Below, piece after piece: positions 13,257 to 25,974 of a stretch of DNA of 64,000 nucleotides. The translations under genes and the position numbers were made by a program. Source of the stretch: Rhodamnia argentea (Eukaryota; Streptophyta; Magnoliopsida; Myrtales; Myrtaceae). How positions within the stretch are numbered: the stretch's first letter is position 1; each line of letters opens with the position of its first letter. The notes under the pieces were generated by a model. The model worked only from the letters and a program-made list of their open reading frames with translations, searched no databases and was not told the DNA's origin. The stretch spans positions 1,240,001-1,304,000 of the forward strand of contig NC_063150.1 of assembly GCF_020921035.1 (NCBI RefSeq), written 5' to 3'.

Positions 13257-13279
13257 TCTCTCTCTCACACACACACAGA
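13257..13279. repeat. TC/AC microsatellite in the transporter promoter
   Basis: A short CTCTCTCTC run passes directly into ACACACACAC, about 20 bp upstream of the TATA box of the following gene. Confidence 0.8.
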
Positions 13280-13300
13280 CAGAATAATGTACACTCGTCT

Positions 13301-13308
13301 TATAAATA
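13301..13308 (+). promoter_or_regulatory. TATA box of the AVT1-type transporter
   Basis: TATAAATA lies 119 bp upstream of the chosen ATG at 13427 on the same strand, and no other core promoter candidate is closer. An in-frame stop at 13400-13402 lies between it and the ATG, which fixes the first methionine. Confidence 0.6.
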
Positions 13309-13426
13309 CACCATACCCTTTCCCGTACTCATCAGATGAGGCAAAACATAGAACCATTACATATCCTGAGATTCTCTTGCTTTGGTGGCTGTAATTCTTT
13401 AGACTTCGATCTGTGTATCTAAGCCG

Positions 13427-15648
13427 ATGACGATCCTGCAAGCCGTGCGCATGAAGCTGTGGATGTCCATCGAGAGCTGCCTCTCTCGTGGTAGCCAAAT
13501 AGCCAGCGAGTCCGTGCAGGGAGCAAAACTAGCCGTTCCTGCTCCTCCCTGGATTGGCTGCGAGTCGTGCGCGGAAGAGGAGAATAGAGCCTGCTGGTGC
13601 GAGCGCGGAGGGGGCACGGCAGAGCTGAAGCCGAGGGCGGGGGAGGAGAAAAATGCAGGAGGGGCCAACAGCTCTTTTGCTCATGCTGTCATCAACATGG
13701 TTGGCATGCTCGTAGGTGAGAGCCGAGAGTGTCCTCCATCACTGTTCATATAATTATGTCTCCTAAGCCATTTCGCTTGAGTTTATTAGAATTTTCGCTA
13801 ACGGGAAAAGAGGGAAAGAATATTCCAAAAGTGGCGTTGAAAGTCCTTATGATATATGTTAATGTAATAAATACCTATCGTGGTCCGGGCTCACTCTCAC
13901 AGTATCTACCTGTATGTTGAGAGACCGTTTCGAGACGATATTAAGATCCAATCACATGCCTTTAGTCGAAACCTATTTATGGAATGAATAGACTTGAGCT
14001 TTCCACATACTTTCTTTGTTTTTTTCCTCGCAAGTTAGAAGAAACATGGGATATACTCGTTTTGTAAATGATGTGATGGACATAGCTAATCATAGTTCAG
14101 AAACTTTGTTTAAACTTGGTACTTTTGAGTGGGCTTAATTGTGTTTTTTTTATGTGACTGGTGTAATCTGTTAGATTTTTACTTATCCTCGTACTCGTAA
14201 ACGAAAAAAATTGACTAACATGGCAGGGCTGGGACAGCTATCAACACCATATGCCCTAGAGAACGGAGGGTGGTCCTCTGCATTCCTGTTCATAGGGCTT
14301 GGCATAATATGTGCCTACACCTCCCACTTGCTTGGGAAATGCCTGGAGAAGAGCCCCAAGTCGAGAAGCTACACAGACATTGGCCAAGAAGCCTATGGAT
14401 CCAAAGGCAAGATCGTAGCAGCAACCTTCATATACTTGGAGATCTTCATGGCCCTCGTCTCCTACACCATCTCGCTCCACGACAACCTCAGCATAGTCTT
14501 CTCGGGTGCTCGGATCGGCGCCCAGTGGGCGCCCATGTCCAGCTCTCAGCTCTTGACTGTGATTGCTGTGCTTATCGCCCTACCAAGCCTCTGGCTCAGG
14601 GACCTGTCTGCCATCTCTTTCCTCTCTTCAGGGGGCATCCTCATGTCCCTCATCATCTTTGCCTCGGTGGTCTTGACCGCCGTTCTCGGCGGAGTCAGGC
14701 TGGACCATGAGATCCCGGCGCTTCAGATCCGTAACATCCCGGGGATTTCGGGGCTCTACGTCTTCAGTTATGCTGGGCATATCGTCTTCCCTGACTTGTA
14801 CAAGTCCATGAAGGACCCCTCCAAGTTCACCAAGGTACTCTCTCTCGCACTATAACAGATAAATATATGGGAAGTCTTAGAACTCTAAATGCTAAAAAGC
14901 TCCATTGATCAAATTAAACTTTAAAAACTCAATTGACCGATAGGTGAAACGTTCAAGACTTGCACCGAACTTACAGCTTGCTTTCTCGTTTATAATTTTA
15001 TGATAACATATCACTTTCTTTTGTTGGTAAGCTACAAAAAAGTTTCGAAATTTGTTAATTTGTAGGTACTGATACTGAAAAGTTTCGAAATTTGTCGATT
15101 TATAGGTATCAATCGTGAGCTTCACGCTAGTCACGGCCCTGTACACGGCCCTTGCCTTCATGGGTGCGAAGATGTTCGGCCCCGGCATCAGCTCACAGAT
15201 CACCCTCAGCCTGCCCCGCGACTTCATGGTGACCAAGGTCGCCCTGTGGGCCACGGTCCTGACACCGATGACCAAGTACGCCCTCGAGTTCGCGCCCTTC
15301 GCCATCCAGCTAGACCGCTGCCTCGTCCGGTGGTCGATGAGCACGAGCACGCGGATGGCCGTGCGGGGCACGGTCGCTTCCGTGCTGCTGCTGGTGATCC
15401 TGTCACTCGCGCTCTCCGTCCCCTACTTCGAGTACGTGCTCGGCCTCACCGGGTCGCTGGTCAGCATCTGCATTTGCGTGATCCTGCCGTGCGGCTTCTA
15501 CACCAAGATATGTTGGCCAAGCCTGTCGAAGCCGCTCCTCGTTCTGAACGTGATGCTCATTGGATCCGGCTGCGTCCTCGGGGTGTTTGGGACAATATCG
15601 TCGTCCCGGTCCCTCATCAAAAGCCTACAAGGACACCACTCCGCCTAA
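13427..15648 (+). CDS. AVT1-type vacuolar amino acid transporter (AAAP family)
   Basis: Exons 13427-13715, 14227-14834 and 15106-15648 keep phase and give 479 residues. The N-terminal ~80 residues are polar, as in AVT1 proteins. The transporter core begins at SSFAHAVINMVGMLVG and continues across the first intron into LGQLSTPYA, the unwound first helix typical of the family. About ten more hydrophobic helices follow, including YTDIGQEAYG, the IYLEIF helix and an SYAGHIVFP segment. AVT1 proteins are proton-coupled antiporters that load neutral amino acids into the vacuole; this role is inferred from the family. The start is the first ATG after an in-frame stop. Exons 2 and 3 are notably GC-rich against AT-rich flanks. 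The last intron ends in a 40-bp tandem duplication that copies the acceptor site. Confidence 0.88.
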
Positions 15649-16756
15649 AAGAAACAATCCTGACGACAGAAGAAGACAACATTGTCGTTTTTACTTTGGG
15701 ATTCGATCAACCTCTTGTAAGAAAATGAGCAGTTTTTGTTCATGGGCAAAACCTGTTACAACTTCGGTTTTGCCAATTTGCGAAAAGTATATACAAGCAA
15801 ACTAGCTCTTGTATTTGAGACATAAAGGTTTACTGTTCGATTTCCAAGTTGGCCTTTCAACGATTTCGCGAATTGCCTCATGCATACGTTAGAAGTGTCG
15901 ACCGCTCTTTCATCCAAATGCGATGGATGATCAAATTTTCCCAAGTTCAACCTTACGCAGCAATTGCCAATTAGCATGCATAGCATAACGTAAACAAATA
16001 GCTAATATGAGAAAAAGTTTTGCTATCATAACAATATTTGAGTGACTATGCAAGTAACAACATGTTGTAGATCACAAATTCTTGAATGAGCAGACCCTAC
16101 AATAATTTTTAATTGTTCTTTTTTTGGCTAAGAATAGTTATTAATCTCACAGTAAATTATGGATACTCACGCACTCTTTTCTCTGTAAGAAAATCCTTAT
16201 ACTTAGAAGATCTAGCTGTAGAAGAACCCTAATGCTAGAGACTATGAGAAACTCCCACTAACAGTGTCATATATTTACTTGACATCATTGGACTTCCAAA
16301 AAAAATTCAAAAAAGTTTAATCCTATTTTAAGCTGCCCTAAACATATGATGGGATTTTCCACGATCCGGAGCATAATATGAGGATTTTCAATCTCACCTC
16401 ATTTTATTATCTCCAATCTGAATCCGGATGACCAAACGCAGCCTAAGTCTTCCGGCTATGTTTTCTGCTATCCCTTCTTCCAACTAGACCTCTCTCGTTA
16501 ATGGGATACATATATGCACATCACCTACATATAAGTAGAAAATAGCAGACAAAACGCGATGCCTCTATCTTCGATCATCACCAACAGCTAAGAAAATGCT
16601 CTTTTTAACTCTTATACGATTCATATTCTCTCTATACATTCTATCTAAACACTCACCCATTCGCTCACATAACATCAAAGTCGAGATTGCCAAACCTTCA
16701 CCTCAAAGACAATGGACCTCACTATAAAGGCCGCCGTCGCCATCCATCTATCTTTG

Positions 16757-16758
<2 letters not shown>
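15649..16758. other. Intergenic, no gene seen
   Basis: AT-rich sequence with no domain-bearing frame. The part around 16330-16445 ends in CCAAACGCAGCC, a word often found at ends of small plant DNA transposons, but a partner end was not identified. Confidence 0.5.

Positions 16759-16797
<39 letters not shown>
16759..16797. repeat. GA microsatellite, about 19 units
   Basis: An uninterrupted AG/GA run ends in GTGTGTGTGGG and directly abuts the 5' LTR of the copia-like element. Confidence 0.95.
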
Positions 16798-16798
<1 letters not shown>

Positions 16799-16806
16799 TG
16801 TGTGGG

Positions 16807-18670
16807 TGTTCTTATTAGAAAATAAACCTAGGTTGTCGATTAAATGGAGAAGTTGTCGAATGGTTGCCGATGTTTGTTCGACTCCCAAGATGGATGCACG
16901 AATCAAAACAAGTCTTTATTGTATTGTTGCTTTTAAGAATCATTATTAGTGAGTCTTTCAAAATTCATAAATGTATCGAATCTGTTCTAATTTTTAGGGG
17001 TAGACCAAGAATCATGTAACAAGCCTATATAAAGATATGTCTTGTAAACACTTTGTTATGAGTAGACTGAGGTAAATACAAAAGTATAGTAAAAGGTTTT
17101 TCGCCTCCTTCGTGAGTTGTCCCGTGGGTGCTTCATCTCCAATCTATCCCATCAAATTGGTATCAGAGCTTAAGGTTTGTGATCACGGCCTCAACAAACA
17201 CTTAGCTTCCTCTTTAATACCTTCATCTTACCAAAGAAAATTATGGTAACTGGACTGTTAGAATGAAACCCCTGCTTGATGCCTATGGTGTGTGGGAAGT
17301 TGTCAACTCAGGCTATGATGTACCCGACAAAAAAGCCACCTTGACTCGAATTCAAAGGTATGCCTTGGAGAAGGCTATATTGAAAGATCAATATGCCTTG
17401 TAGATCATCTATCAAACTTTACATGATTCCATATTAGAGAAGGTTTGAAAGCTACTACTTCTAAGGAGACATGGGAGTTTCTTCACAATATACATCAAAG
17501 AGTACAAAAGGCAAATGTGGCAATTAAGGAAAAAGTCTCATTCGGTGAAAATTTCAAAATTCGTGTTGAAAGTAAAGGTACTATATCATGTCACGATTTC
17601 ATTTTCCTTGAAATAGGATATGCAACGCTAGATTGACATTATCGTTTGCTGTTTGATTATCTAAAGAGCCTTTGTGAAGCTTCTTCTCTAATCACAAGCT
17701 TCCCATCTGATCCTTTGTTTTAACAAAATTTTGATTATGAGCACAACCCTCAAGATGCTATTCAAGAAGATCTTGATATTCCAAATGATTCTGCTAATGA
17801 GACTGTGATATTTGAGGAGATGAGTTCATAGAACGAGCCTAAGAAAAGTGTTTTGCTACTCCATAACAATGGCTAACAAAATGCTCACAGTAAAGTGGGT
17901 CTTGGTGATAAGAGACACCTGAAAGAAAAGAGTGATGACCACGACAATAACAGAATGTTGTCGATGGAGCAAGATAACTCGTGTAACAAAGGAGCTCAAA
18001 ATCGGTATGACCATCTTGAAGAAACAGTGTCGAGAGATAGGCATTCATATCCGCCGATGGCCCCATCGAAAGTCAATGAGCCTCCAAACTCTCATAAAGA
18101 ATGTCCAAGATATGTGAGGAGATTCAGAGAACGAAGAGCAGCTTAGAAAGGTGAATTTGCTTGAGCTAGAGAAAAAGCTAGTGGAGAAATTTGCTGATAT
18201 CCAGCTAGAGGATAAAGAGAAAGAGGCTGAGACAATCTTGTTTCAAAGCAAACTACAATAAGAGAAAGAGAATTTGATTTAAGGGGAAGTGTTATAGAAT
18301 AAACCAAAGTTGTCGATCAAATGGAGAAATTGTTGATTTAGTGAACGAGTTAGCGATCAGTCGCTGATGTCCGTTTGACTTCCAAGACGGGATGCACGTG
18401 TCAAAACAAGTCTTTATTGTAGTATTGCTTTTAAGAGTCATTATTAGTGATTCTTTCAAGAGTATGTTTGATGTATTGTAAATATATCATAATTGTTCAT
18501 GTTTCTAGAAGTAGACCAAGAGTCATGTAAAAGGTTTATATAAAGAGGTGTCTTGTAAACATCTTGTTACGGGTAGACTGAGGTAAATACAAAGCTATAG
18601 TAAAAGCTTTTTCGTCTCCTTCGTGAGTCGTGAGTGTTTATGAGTGCGTCATCTTCAATCTATCCCATCA
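16807..18670 (+). mobile_element. Non-autonomous Ty1/copia-like retrotransposon, 1.86 kb
   Basis: Two direct LTRs (16807-17154, 348 bp; 18290-18670, 381 bp) both begin TGTT and end CCCATCA. They share long blocks such as CAAAACAAGTCTTTATTGTA and GTAGACTGAGGTAAATACAAA. A primer-binding site TGGTATCAGAGCT (17159-17171) follows the 5' LTR, and a purine tract AAGGGGAAG (18281-18289) precedes the 3' LTR. The 1.1-kb interior encodes only a broken gag start plus a charged, Lys/Glu-rich tail, with no protease, integrase or reverse transcriptase. The flanks GTGGG and GTTCT do not form a target duplication, so the left edge may be altered by the adjacent GA run. The LTRs differ by many substitutions and indels, so the insertion is old. 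Confidence 0.85.
17236..17636 (+). pseudogene. Copia gag (UBN2-type) remnant
   Basis: Conceptual translation gives NYGNWTVRMKPLLDAYGVWE, then ALEKAILKDQYAL followed by a stop (17401-17403), and later TTSKETWEFLHNIHQR. These are the signature blocks of copia gag in plants (W near the start, LDAYGVWE, SKETWEFL). At least two in-frame stops break it. It lies directly after the primer-binding site, as gag should. Confidence 0.75.
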
Positions 18671-20054
18671 GTTCTAATATCATCTTGTTCGTGGGTGTAG
18701 TAGTTATCCAACTGTAACAATTTTGAAAAGCCCTAGCAATGAGAGGTCTTCTCCCATCAGAAATGCAGAAAAGCACAGTTCACCATTCACCCACGTTTCT
18801 CCCTTTCTGTTCACAGTGCCAACCACCCTAGAGCAGCCGCGCACCTCGTTGGTGTGCCCGCCCTCCTCCATCCACCACACTATGCCGGCATTGCCACTCT
18901 ATCTTGAGCCGCCATCACTAGTTTCCCTAACGCTCTTTAGCTTTAATATTTCCTATTCCCCTCTATCTCCCTAATATAAAAGTTCTATGATTCTATGACG
19001 GAACCTGGAATTCAAGGTCGTCAACCAGCACCTCAACACCAATAGAGGTCTACAACCTCGGTTTGAGACATTATCGGTCAACCAGTAATGGAGGCCACGA
19101 ACACTGACCTCAGATCCAGGGTAAGCGATGATCGATAACGGTGAAAGAATTAAAGTCCGAAACCTCAAGAAGGATCTGTAGCTTTTCTAGCTAGACTGGG
19201 AGCTGAAACTTCCCTTGCCATTGGACGTAGCATTAGGTGTCTAATTCATGCCGACCACACAATCACTTGCAACGTCACAATAAGCGATCTATCCAGAAAT
19301 CCAGATAGAGGCACCTCATCCACACATAGAGAATTCATTGTTGGATTCTCCACCATTTCTGCTTCCCCACGAACATTCTTGGACAGGTTTCTGGTTGCGT
19401 CAGCTTGGATTCGATCCAAAGCGTGCCACAGTGTTCATGTGTGTTGGGAACAAGATCTATTGATATTCAGCAGAGGAAATCGATGTCCACAACTAGGAAA
19501 TGTGCGAGACACTGTTGCATCAGTAGCTGAAACGAAACATTGTGCAATAGTGCATTCATCAGCTCAAGATTCAAGAACATATTCTCCTCAACAAGGGAAG
19601 GAACAAATTCCTGTCCCTCCGCAAGTATCTGGTACGAAGTTAGTGACTGTCTTGATCTCCTCTTCCTTTCAGACATTGTATGCAACGCCTCAGTTTCCCT
19701 ATATTTGGCATCTGACTTCCTTGTTCACCGAACATAAAAGAGAGAATCTTTGTGGTGGAAGTGTAAGAGATGGCTGCCTTTTTATTCTCGCATCATAAAC
19801 GTGCTAACAAATCTCCTCTTTCTTTGGAAGGCTGCAATCTTCATTATTCTAGATAATGAGAATCACGCATGGTCGGTTCAGATTCGACATCTTTTCTCTT
19901 CTCCAGATGCTGGCGGCTGCAGCTCCGAAAAAGAGCTACTGGAATGACTAATATTACACCGCAGCTATGTCAAACTGGTTCTCGGTATGGATGACTTGGT
20001 TTCGTCAAGAAGGCGGGCCAAAGCCAACCCAAGACATTGCTTCAAGCGCAATAC
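18671..20054. other. Intergenic, no recognisable gene
   Basis: Several open frames of 60-140 codons exist (the longest 19379-19798 on +), but none shows a known domain, promoter or splice pattern, and frames on both strands overlap. The moderate GC content at 18720-19700 may mark an old gene fragment that I cannot identify. Confidence 0.4.
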
Positions 20055-20545
20055 TACTGGTGAGTAGTTTCAGATTCCCTTTAGGTTTCACCCAGAACTT
20101 ATCATTCAAAATCGGTTCCCCAACCTATCCTACATAATCGGAACCTGGAACCTACCTTGTACAGGTTCCAAGTCTACTCAGGTTGCTCATGTATTCTTAA
20201 TTGAACTATTGCAGTGAATTATTACATCTAATGACCACTATTTGCTTTTACAATTCACTGACTACAACTCATATTTAGACACACGAAGAAAATGAAATAT
20301 TAACAAAGTAAAAGTCTCAATTATGAAAATCGCCGGAAATCGAAGCTCGGACTAATGATTCCAAATTACACAAACATCATCGGACACCATGAATACCGCA
20401 GGATTGCATGAAGATGTAGAATAAAAAAAACACAAAGACTTGTTCCAAATTTCAGGTTCCATATTTAGGAACCAATAACCTATCATGTTTCCATCGATTC
20501 GGTTCTCTAGTTCTCGGTTCTACTCCGGAATCATGCTCACCCCTA
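20055..20545. mobile_element. hAT-like MITE, 491 bp
   Basis: The left end TACTGGTGAGTAG and right end TCATGCTCACCCCTA match the family ends seen at 9743, 54123 and 61749. Flanking 8-mers CGCAATAC and TGCAATAC form a target duplication with one C/T difference. The interior carries GGAACCTGGAACCTACC and similar subterminal words. No coding capacity. Confidence 0.85.
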
Positions 20546-20770
20546 TGCAATACATATAGCAAGGGAAATCAACCTACAATTTGTGTTCACTATTTCTTAA
20601 ATCTTTCATCTGAACAAAGTACTGTTGAGTTCATGTCCAGCATAGGATCTAATGTGATCTTTGAACTCTTCCATATCACATTTCCATGATATCAGCATAG
20701 ATACTTCACCAGCAGTGGCGCACTTCATATTCCTATCCAACGATGATGATCCTAAAGCCCTACAACGAAT

Positions 20771-20814
20771 ATCTCTCTCTCTCTCTTTTCTCTCTCTCTC
20801 TCTCTCTCTCTCTC
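20771..20814. repeat. CT microsatellite
   Basis: A (TC)n run of about 44 bp with one TTTT interruption. It keeps a 117-codon minus-strand frame open (20606-20959), which is therefore not taken as a gene. Confidence 0.9.
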
Positions 20815-21169
20815 CTCCATTAGCCACGCTCTCATATGGAATTTCACCTGCCCAAGTAGTTATCCACTCTCCCTCCTGTACAGAGAGTTGATAAGATCTG
20901 TAATAAATAAGCGATACGATGGTGATGGAGGCAAAGTAGGGATGGATATGGTCTGGCATGCCCCCCTCCTACCTGCCATCTTTTCCTGTTGATGCCTGCC
21001 TTGGCCTGGAGTTTTCCCAAAGCTTGCCCGCTTGAGGAAAACATTAGGGACTAACCTGCCCTGATCTAGTTAGGTGATTGATCGAGTATTTAAATATTAA
21101 AATAGCCATTTGTAAGCCCACCAAATCTCACATAATAGAAATTCTAAAAGACGGATAAGGGAACAAGTG

Positions 21170-21700
21170 ACCTACTTGAAAGGCAAAATTTTGTTGTGGT
21201 GGATTTTGACAACCCAATCCGCAACCTTATTACATTCTCTCCTGTAATAGGCCATATTCAAATTGCGGAATAGCTTTGCACGAATTTGAGCTTCAGTGAT
21301 AATCGCTTGTGCTTCCTAGCTAACTTGATCTATTCCATTACTGATTGTCCACACCGGATCAGTTCGGTCACTTTCTAGTTCAAGCTTTAGTTCCTTATTT
21401 GTCTCCAAAAATCTTAGGGTTTCAAGTACTGCCGCTGCCTCCGCCAAAATCGCCGGAGAAACTCTCACCGATCGAGCAAAACCGTCAACGAACAGCCCTT
21501 GGCTGTCTCAGCACACGCATGCAATGGCTCCCTCCCTTTTTTCTTCTACAAAAGATCGGTCAACGTTAATCTTCAGTATGCCCTGCTAAAATTCTTTCCA
21601 AGGGCCATCGCTGAATCGATGGTGTTCTCGGGGTTCATGGTTTGAGCTCTAAACACCAGGTTGCTGCGGGGTTCCCAGATGTGCCAAGGTATCAAACCAA
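21170..21700 (-). pseudogene. RNase H-like (reverse-transcriptase-associated) remnant
   Basis: On the minus strand, one frame reads LFVDGFARSVRVSPAILAEA, then LETLRFLETNKELKLELESD, then RRECNKVADWVV further on. This is the order of the RNase H-like domain found at the C-terminus of plant LINE polyproteins and related 'putative ribonuclease H' genes, with the AEA and ESD acidic motifs kept. A Trp-rich piece (IPWHIWEPRSNLVFR) upstream resembles the zinc-binding region before that domain. Frameshifts and stops interrupt it, so it is a decayed copy. Confidence 0.65.
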
Positions 21701-22879
21701 AGAGTTCGAAGGAGACCGAGGTATGTTTGAAATTTGACTAGCCATTCTTCTATCCGGGCCAGGTATTGAACAAAAATGTTAAAGATCAGATTCGACATTT
21801 GACAAAAGTTTAAGGACCAACGATGCCCCCACTCATTCTTTATTGATCAGATGGTTGATGTCACCCGACAGATGGGATGCATGTATTATCCAAAGGAGAT
21901 GATATCATCAATCCTCATTTAAAAGGGGAAAAAAGAGAGAAGAAGCTTGGATAGAATATTGAATGAAATTGGCAATCCTTCGTCCCCCATCACAACTTGG
22001 TGGTAGGGAGACACTACAAAAAAAACAAGGATTTAGCAATGGCTTTTGCCACGAAAATTTTACCAAAATTCGTCGCTAAATTAATTTGCGATGAAAATTA
22101 GCCACGAAAACAATTTTGTCGCCAATTCGGCGTCGTAAAACTTAGCGACGAAAAATTGCGAAGTTCGTCACTAATTTGCGACGAATATAATTCGTCGCAA
22201 ATTTCGTCGCTAATTTGCCATGAATCACTTTGTGGAAACATTCGTTGCCGATTAGCGACAGATTTTTGCAACGAATAAATTTGTGGCAAATTAGCGACAA
22301 ATTTCATTCATCGGAAATGTCGTCGCTATTTGAGAGATGAACTTTACGACGAACAATGTCGTGACAAATTAGCCACGAATTTTGTTTATTGCAAATGTTG
22401 TCCCTATTTAGCCACATACTTTACGACGAATAGGGTGAATTATGAAATAATTTAGCGACGAATTCTGCGATGACACCTTTAGCGACGAATTTTGCTATAA
22501 ATATTATTCAGCGACGAATTCGGCGACGAAATTTTGTTAATTATTTAGCAATGAACTTTGCAACGAATATTGTTCAGGGACGAATTTAGCGACGAGATTT
22601 TGTTTTTGCCACACATTTTTAGCAATGAATTTTGCGATAAATATTGTTCAGCAACGATTTTTTGGCGACATTTTGCAACGAGATTGTCTCTTGAAGCTGC
22701 ATCGTTTGATGTTTCTATTAACCTGGCCAGGATTGAACACAACAAAGTTATTAAAGAATATTCAAAACGGGAGCCGCTGCGCCATAGCTAGGAGGATCTT
22801 TTACATACTCATCATATGTAAAAATGTTAAAGTAAGAATAAGAGCAAATGGTACATAGATATGACTGCCCTGCATGCTT

Positions 22880-23160
22880 ATCTAAACATATACTCTACAC
22901 AAAATGGATCTGCACCTGATTTGGTTGCAGTGATGACTCCAACAGGAAGAGTGAAAAATATGGCAAGCGCACAGGCTAGCAGCACGGCCCACCATGGTAG
23001 CTGAAGCTGATCCTTGAAATAATGACATGTAAATATGGTTGCCCCTACATTTACCAAATGCACCACCATCCAGGGACTTGCTTGTATCTTCTCATGAGCT
23101 TAGTGTGTATATCCATTTTTTCTCACTAAAGGCAGACTTGCTCAGGAGCCATATTTCTCT
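22880..23160 (-). pseudogene. OPT-family oligopeptide transporter exon fragment inside the CACTA element
   Basis: The minus strand encodes LLSKSAFSEKK, then DIHTKLMRRYKQVPGWW, then, after a frame change, IFTCHYFKDQLQLPWW followed by VLLACALAIFFTLPVGVITAT. These blocks are characteristic of plant OPT proteins (membrane proton/peptide symporters). The fragment covers roughly 80 residues of a ~740-residue protein. At least two frameshifts and a stop break it, so it cannot encode a transporter. The fragment ends near ITAT-K, close to what may be an original exon boundary. Confidence 0.85.
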
Positions 23161-23654
23161 GAAACAAAAACATAACACTAGATCATCTATCTGAGCATGG
23201 AAAAGGAAAAAAAATTGAAATCAACTAGACGACAACAACCAAATCACTCTGTTCAATTGCCAGTTGTTGTGTCATATCAGAATAATGTCATTTGAAGCAG
23301 AACTTAACCAACAAGGTAAGAACATACTCCTATGAGGCCAACAATGGGTCTGGGGACAAGATAACTATAATACAGATATCTGAAAACTGAAGCGATACTT
23401 GACTAGTTGATTTGGATTCTTGTTCTTCTATATTCACGAAAGGCAAGCAATCTCCAAGCCACCCGAATCACTCAGATTATGGATCAAATTTTATATTCAC
23501 AATTGAAGTGTTACCTATCTAATGAATTGACATATGTCAGGTCATTTAAAGAAAAAAACTTCACGATTGACGATATGTAAAACTACAATATACCATTACG
23601 TTTGAAGGGCTATACTGTTGCAAAACAACTGTCTCCAATTGATGCATCAAAAAC

Positions 23655-25690
23655 TCAATATTTGTCATACCACTACGTTCCAGTTCCAAAGCTCAAAGTC
23701 TGTTTTTGTACAGTGGAGTCTTTTTTACCATGGCTACTACCTGCAACATAAAAAAGATGCGATTTATTTATCAGTTTCGTTTAAGGCATAAGGATTACCT
23801 ATTATACCAGAAAAAGCAAACTTGAAGGTTATCCAAATTAGTACTCCCATATATCATGGTTCTTTTGATTTGAGAGTACGATAAAGAAAATAAACTATTT
23901 AGCAAACTCTCAACTATAGTGCGTATGGACACAGGGAGCAGGAAAACATCATTAATATTCACAGCAAGCATCTTTATTTAATATGACACTGAGAACAACA
24001 GGAACTTAATGTATGAGAGAACCTGGTTGTACCTTGTACACTGGTTCAAGTATTGAAATCGTGAAAGAATAAAAAGGAGGCCGACAAGGACAGCACGAGT
24101 ATCTTGACGAGTGAACCATCGGTTGATCAAATGAAAAAAATGCTAGAAAAAGAAAGTCCGACAAGAGGAGCAATGTGCCATTGAAAGATGACAAGGTCTT
24201 ACTGTTTTATGACCATAATATGCCTGATAGTATCTTGCTGTATTGAAGAGTACCTGAATGGTGGAACAATAGTAAGTACTCATCGCAATAACAAATGATT
24301 GAACATATGCTTCTTAATGACAGAGGACATTAGTCGGCACCCTTCATTTTCAGTAAATGTGATAAGACATTGCAGCCTTGCAGGCCATATTCCTACTTTA
24401 AGAGAATGGAGAAGAGAGAAGTCTCAATTCGCATAGCAGTATGACACATAAGTTGTAAAGATACGTAGATTAGGCCAACTGAAAATGTAACAAATCATAA
24501 CTGGAGTTGGGAACCAAACTCCACATTGATGACAGTAATCGAAGCATTTTGCTCCATGATGATCCTAGCGCTCTATGCTTCTACCATCACACTTCCTATG
24601 AATCAAAGCAACAATTTGCTGAGCCACATTATTTTCCAAACAAGGGTGCTGCCTACATCAATTGTACGTCAAACTAAAGTTAGTCTTGCACGATCATGAT
24701 GTTGTTTTGTCCTTAAACTAACACAAACACTCAGTAAACAATATATTCAGCTATGGAATGTGCATCAAGATGATCTATTGCTGGATAACAAGTCAAATGC
24801 TCAATCAATTTGAACAATCCACAGGATTGAAGTAAACAAACCCATTTGCACATATTGAGTTGCACAAAAAGGGTTAAGAGTACCTCCTCTGGATGCGCAA
24901 TAGCATAATCATATTGCCTGCGAGTCGTTTCATCTTTCAAAATCTGCAACTTCACAACTATTTAAGCTACACAACAAACCCAGCTAAGTAAGAGTAGAAA
25001 CCACGCTAGTTGGCTGATGTCTCATGGCATAAAATTCATAAAGCAGTTGAAAAATCTTGCAACTCAGGTAACGTGAGCACGATTAGTGCAAACTTTGCTG
25101 CATCAAAAGCACATCACACTTCGCACACAATTCGAATGACTTGATTCAAAACAAGCTGCATAGACCATTGAAATTGAAAAATCCAGTGACCAACAATATC
25201 GTGATTGAGCTAAAAGCAAGAGTCCCACAAGACTATAAACCCCGTAGGCATTGGCTATCTTTACGAACACCTTCCTCGACTCCGGATCCGGGTTTTTATC
25301 ATGCTGGTCAGAAACGAAATACGCAAAACCATCGCACGGAAAGGGAAAAAAATAAAATAAAAAGGGAATCAAACCCAGAAACGAATGGACAGCGAACGTA
25401 CTATTTCAAGGAGAGCTTGTACTAAACTCTCTGGACCTCGGAAGCATTCGTACCCTGCGAGACCCTAGAAATTACAAAAACAACGATGAATCCACAAGTC
25501 CTCCGATAGCATAATGAGGTTAATTTCACGATCAAATGGGCGAGCACTGAGCAGAGAGATGAGTTGACCTAGGAGATCGTAGCAGTCACCCTCGTCGCAG
25601 TAAATGGCCGTCGATCGAGCAACGAGGAGTGAGAGCACGAGGAGCCCAGTGATGGCGCGCCACCGGGTCGCCGTCGCCGACTTCCGGTGG
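23655..25690 (-). pseudogene. DnaJ50/DNAJC25-like gene captured by the CACTA element
   Basis: Minus-strand exons retain splice sites. Exon ~25690-25569 encodes a signal-anchor-like TGLLVLSLLVARSTAIYCDE and ends DCYDLLG. Exon 25303-25243 encodes DKNPDPESRKVFVKIANAY. Exon 24943-24884 encodes ILKDETTRRQYDYAIAHPEE. Exon 24253-24205 encodes NTARYYQAYYGHKT. Exon ~24103-24023 encodes DTRAVLVGLLFILSRFQYLN. Exon ~23740-23655 encodes VKKTPLYKNRL, a stop, then ALELERSG. This matches the plant ER-membrane J-protein related to DNAJC25. It lacks the exon coding for helix II and the HPD motif: the third exon begins H-DKNP instead of HPDKNP. It has an in-frame TGA at 23695-23693 and no evident ATG, and the C-terminus is gone. 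A host donor gene should exist elsewhere. Confidence 0.85.
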
Positions 25691-25974
25691 CCTTCACGGT
25701 TGGATTTCCTTCCCCCGAATCGGAATCAGCGTCTCGTTGAGGTCGTCCGACGTGCAAATCGGGAGGCGACGGCGGAGCGAAGCCGGAGACGTGATTGGGA
25801 GTGACAGAGAGCACTGTGGAACATAAGATGGAGAGACCTTTGGGCGTGGTCCAGAAGAAAGTGAGGGCGTCACGATAGATGAGGCAAAGAAGTAATTGGG
25901 AGAGACCTTAGCGACGAATGCCAACGTCATCGCTAATTAGCGACGTAATTAACACGGACAATTAGGACGAGTAT

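Noticed and set aside
14256..14710. Minus-strand and alternative-frame ORFs across AVT exon 2
   Set aside because: They are shadows of a GC-rich coding exon.
19379..19798. 139-codon plus-strand frame
   Set aside because: No recognisable domain, no promoter or splice support, and a competing frame on the other strand.
20606..20959. 117-codon minus-strand frame
   Set aside because: Its middle is a CT repeat. The C-terminal part looks protein-like but matches no family I know.
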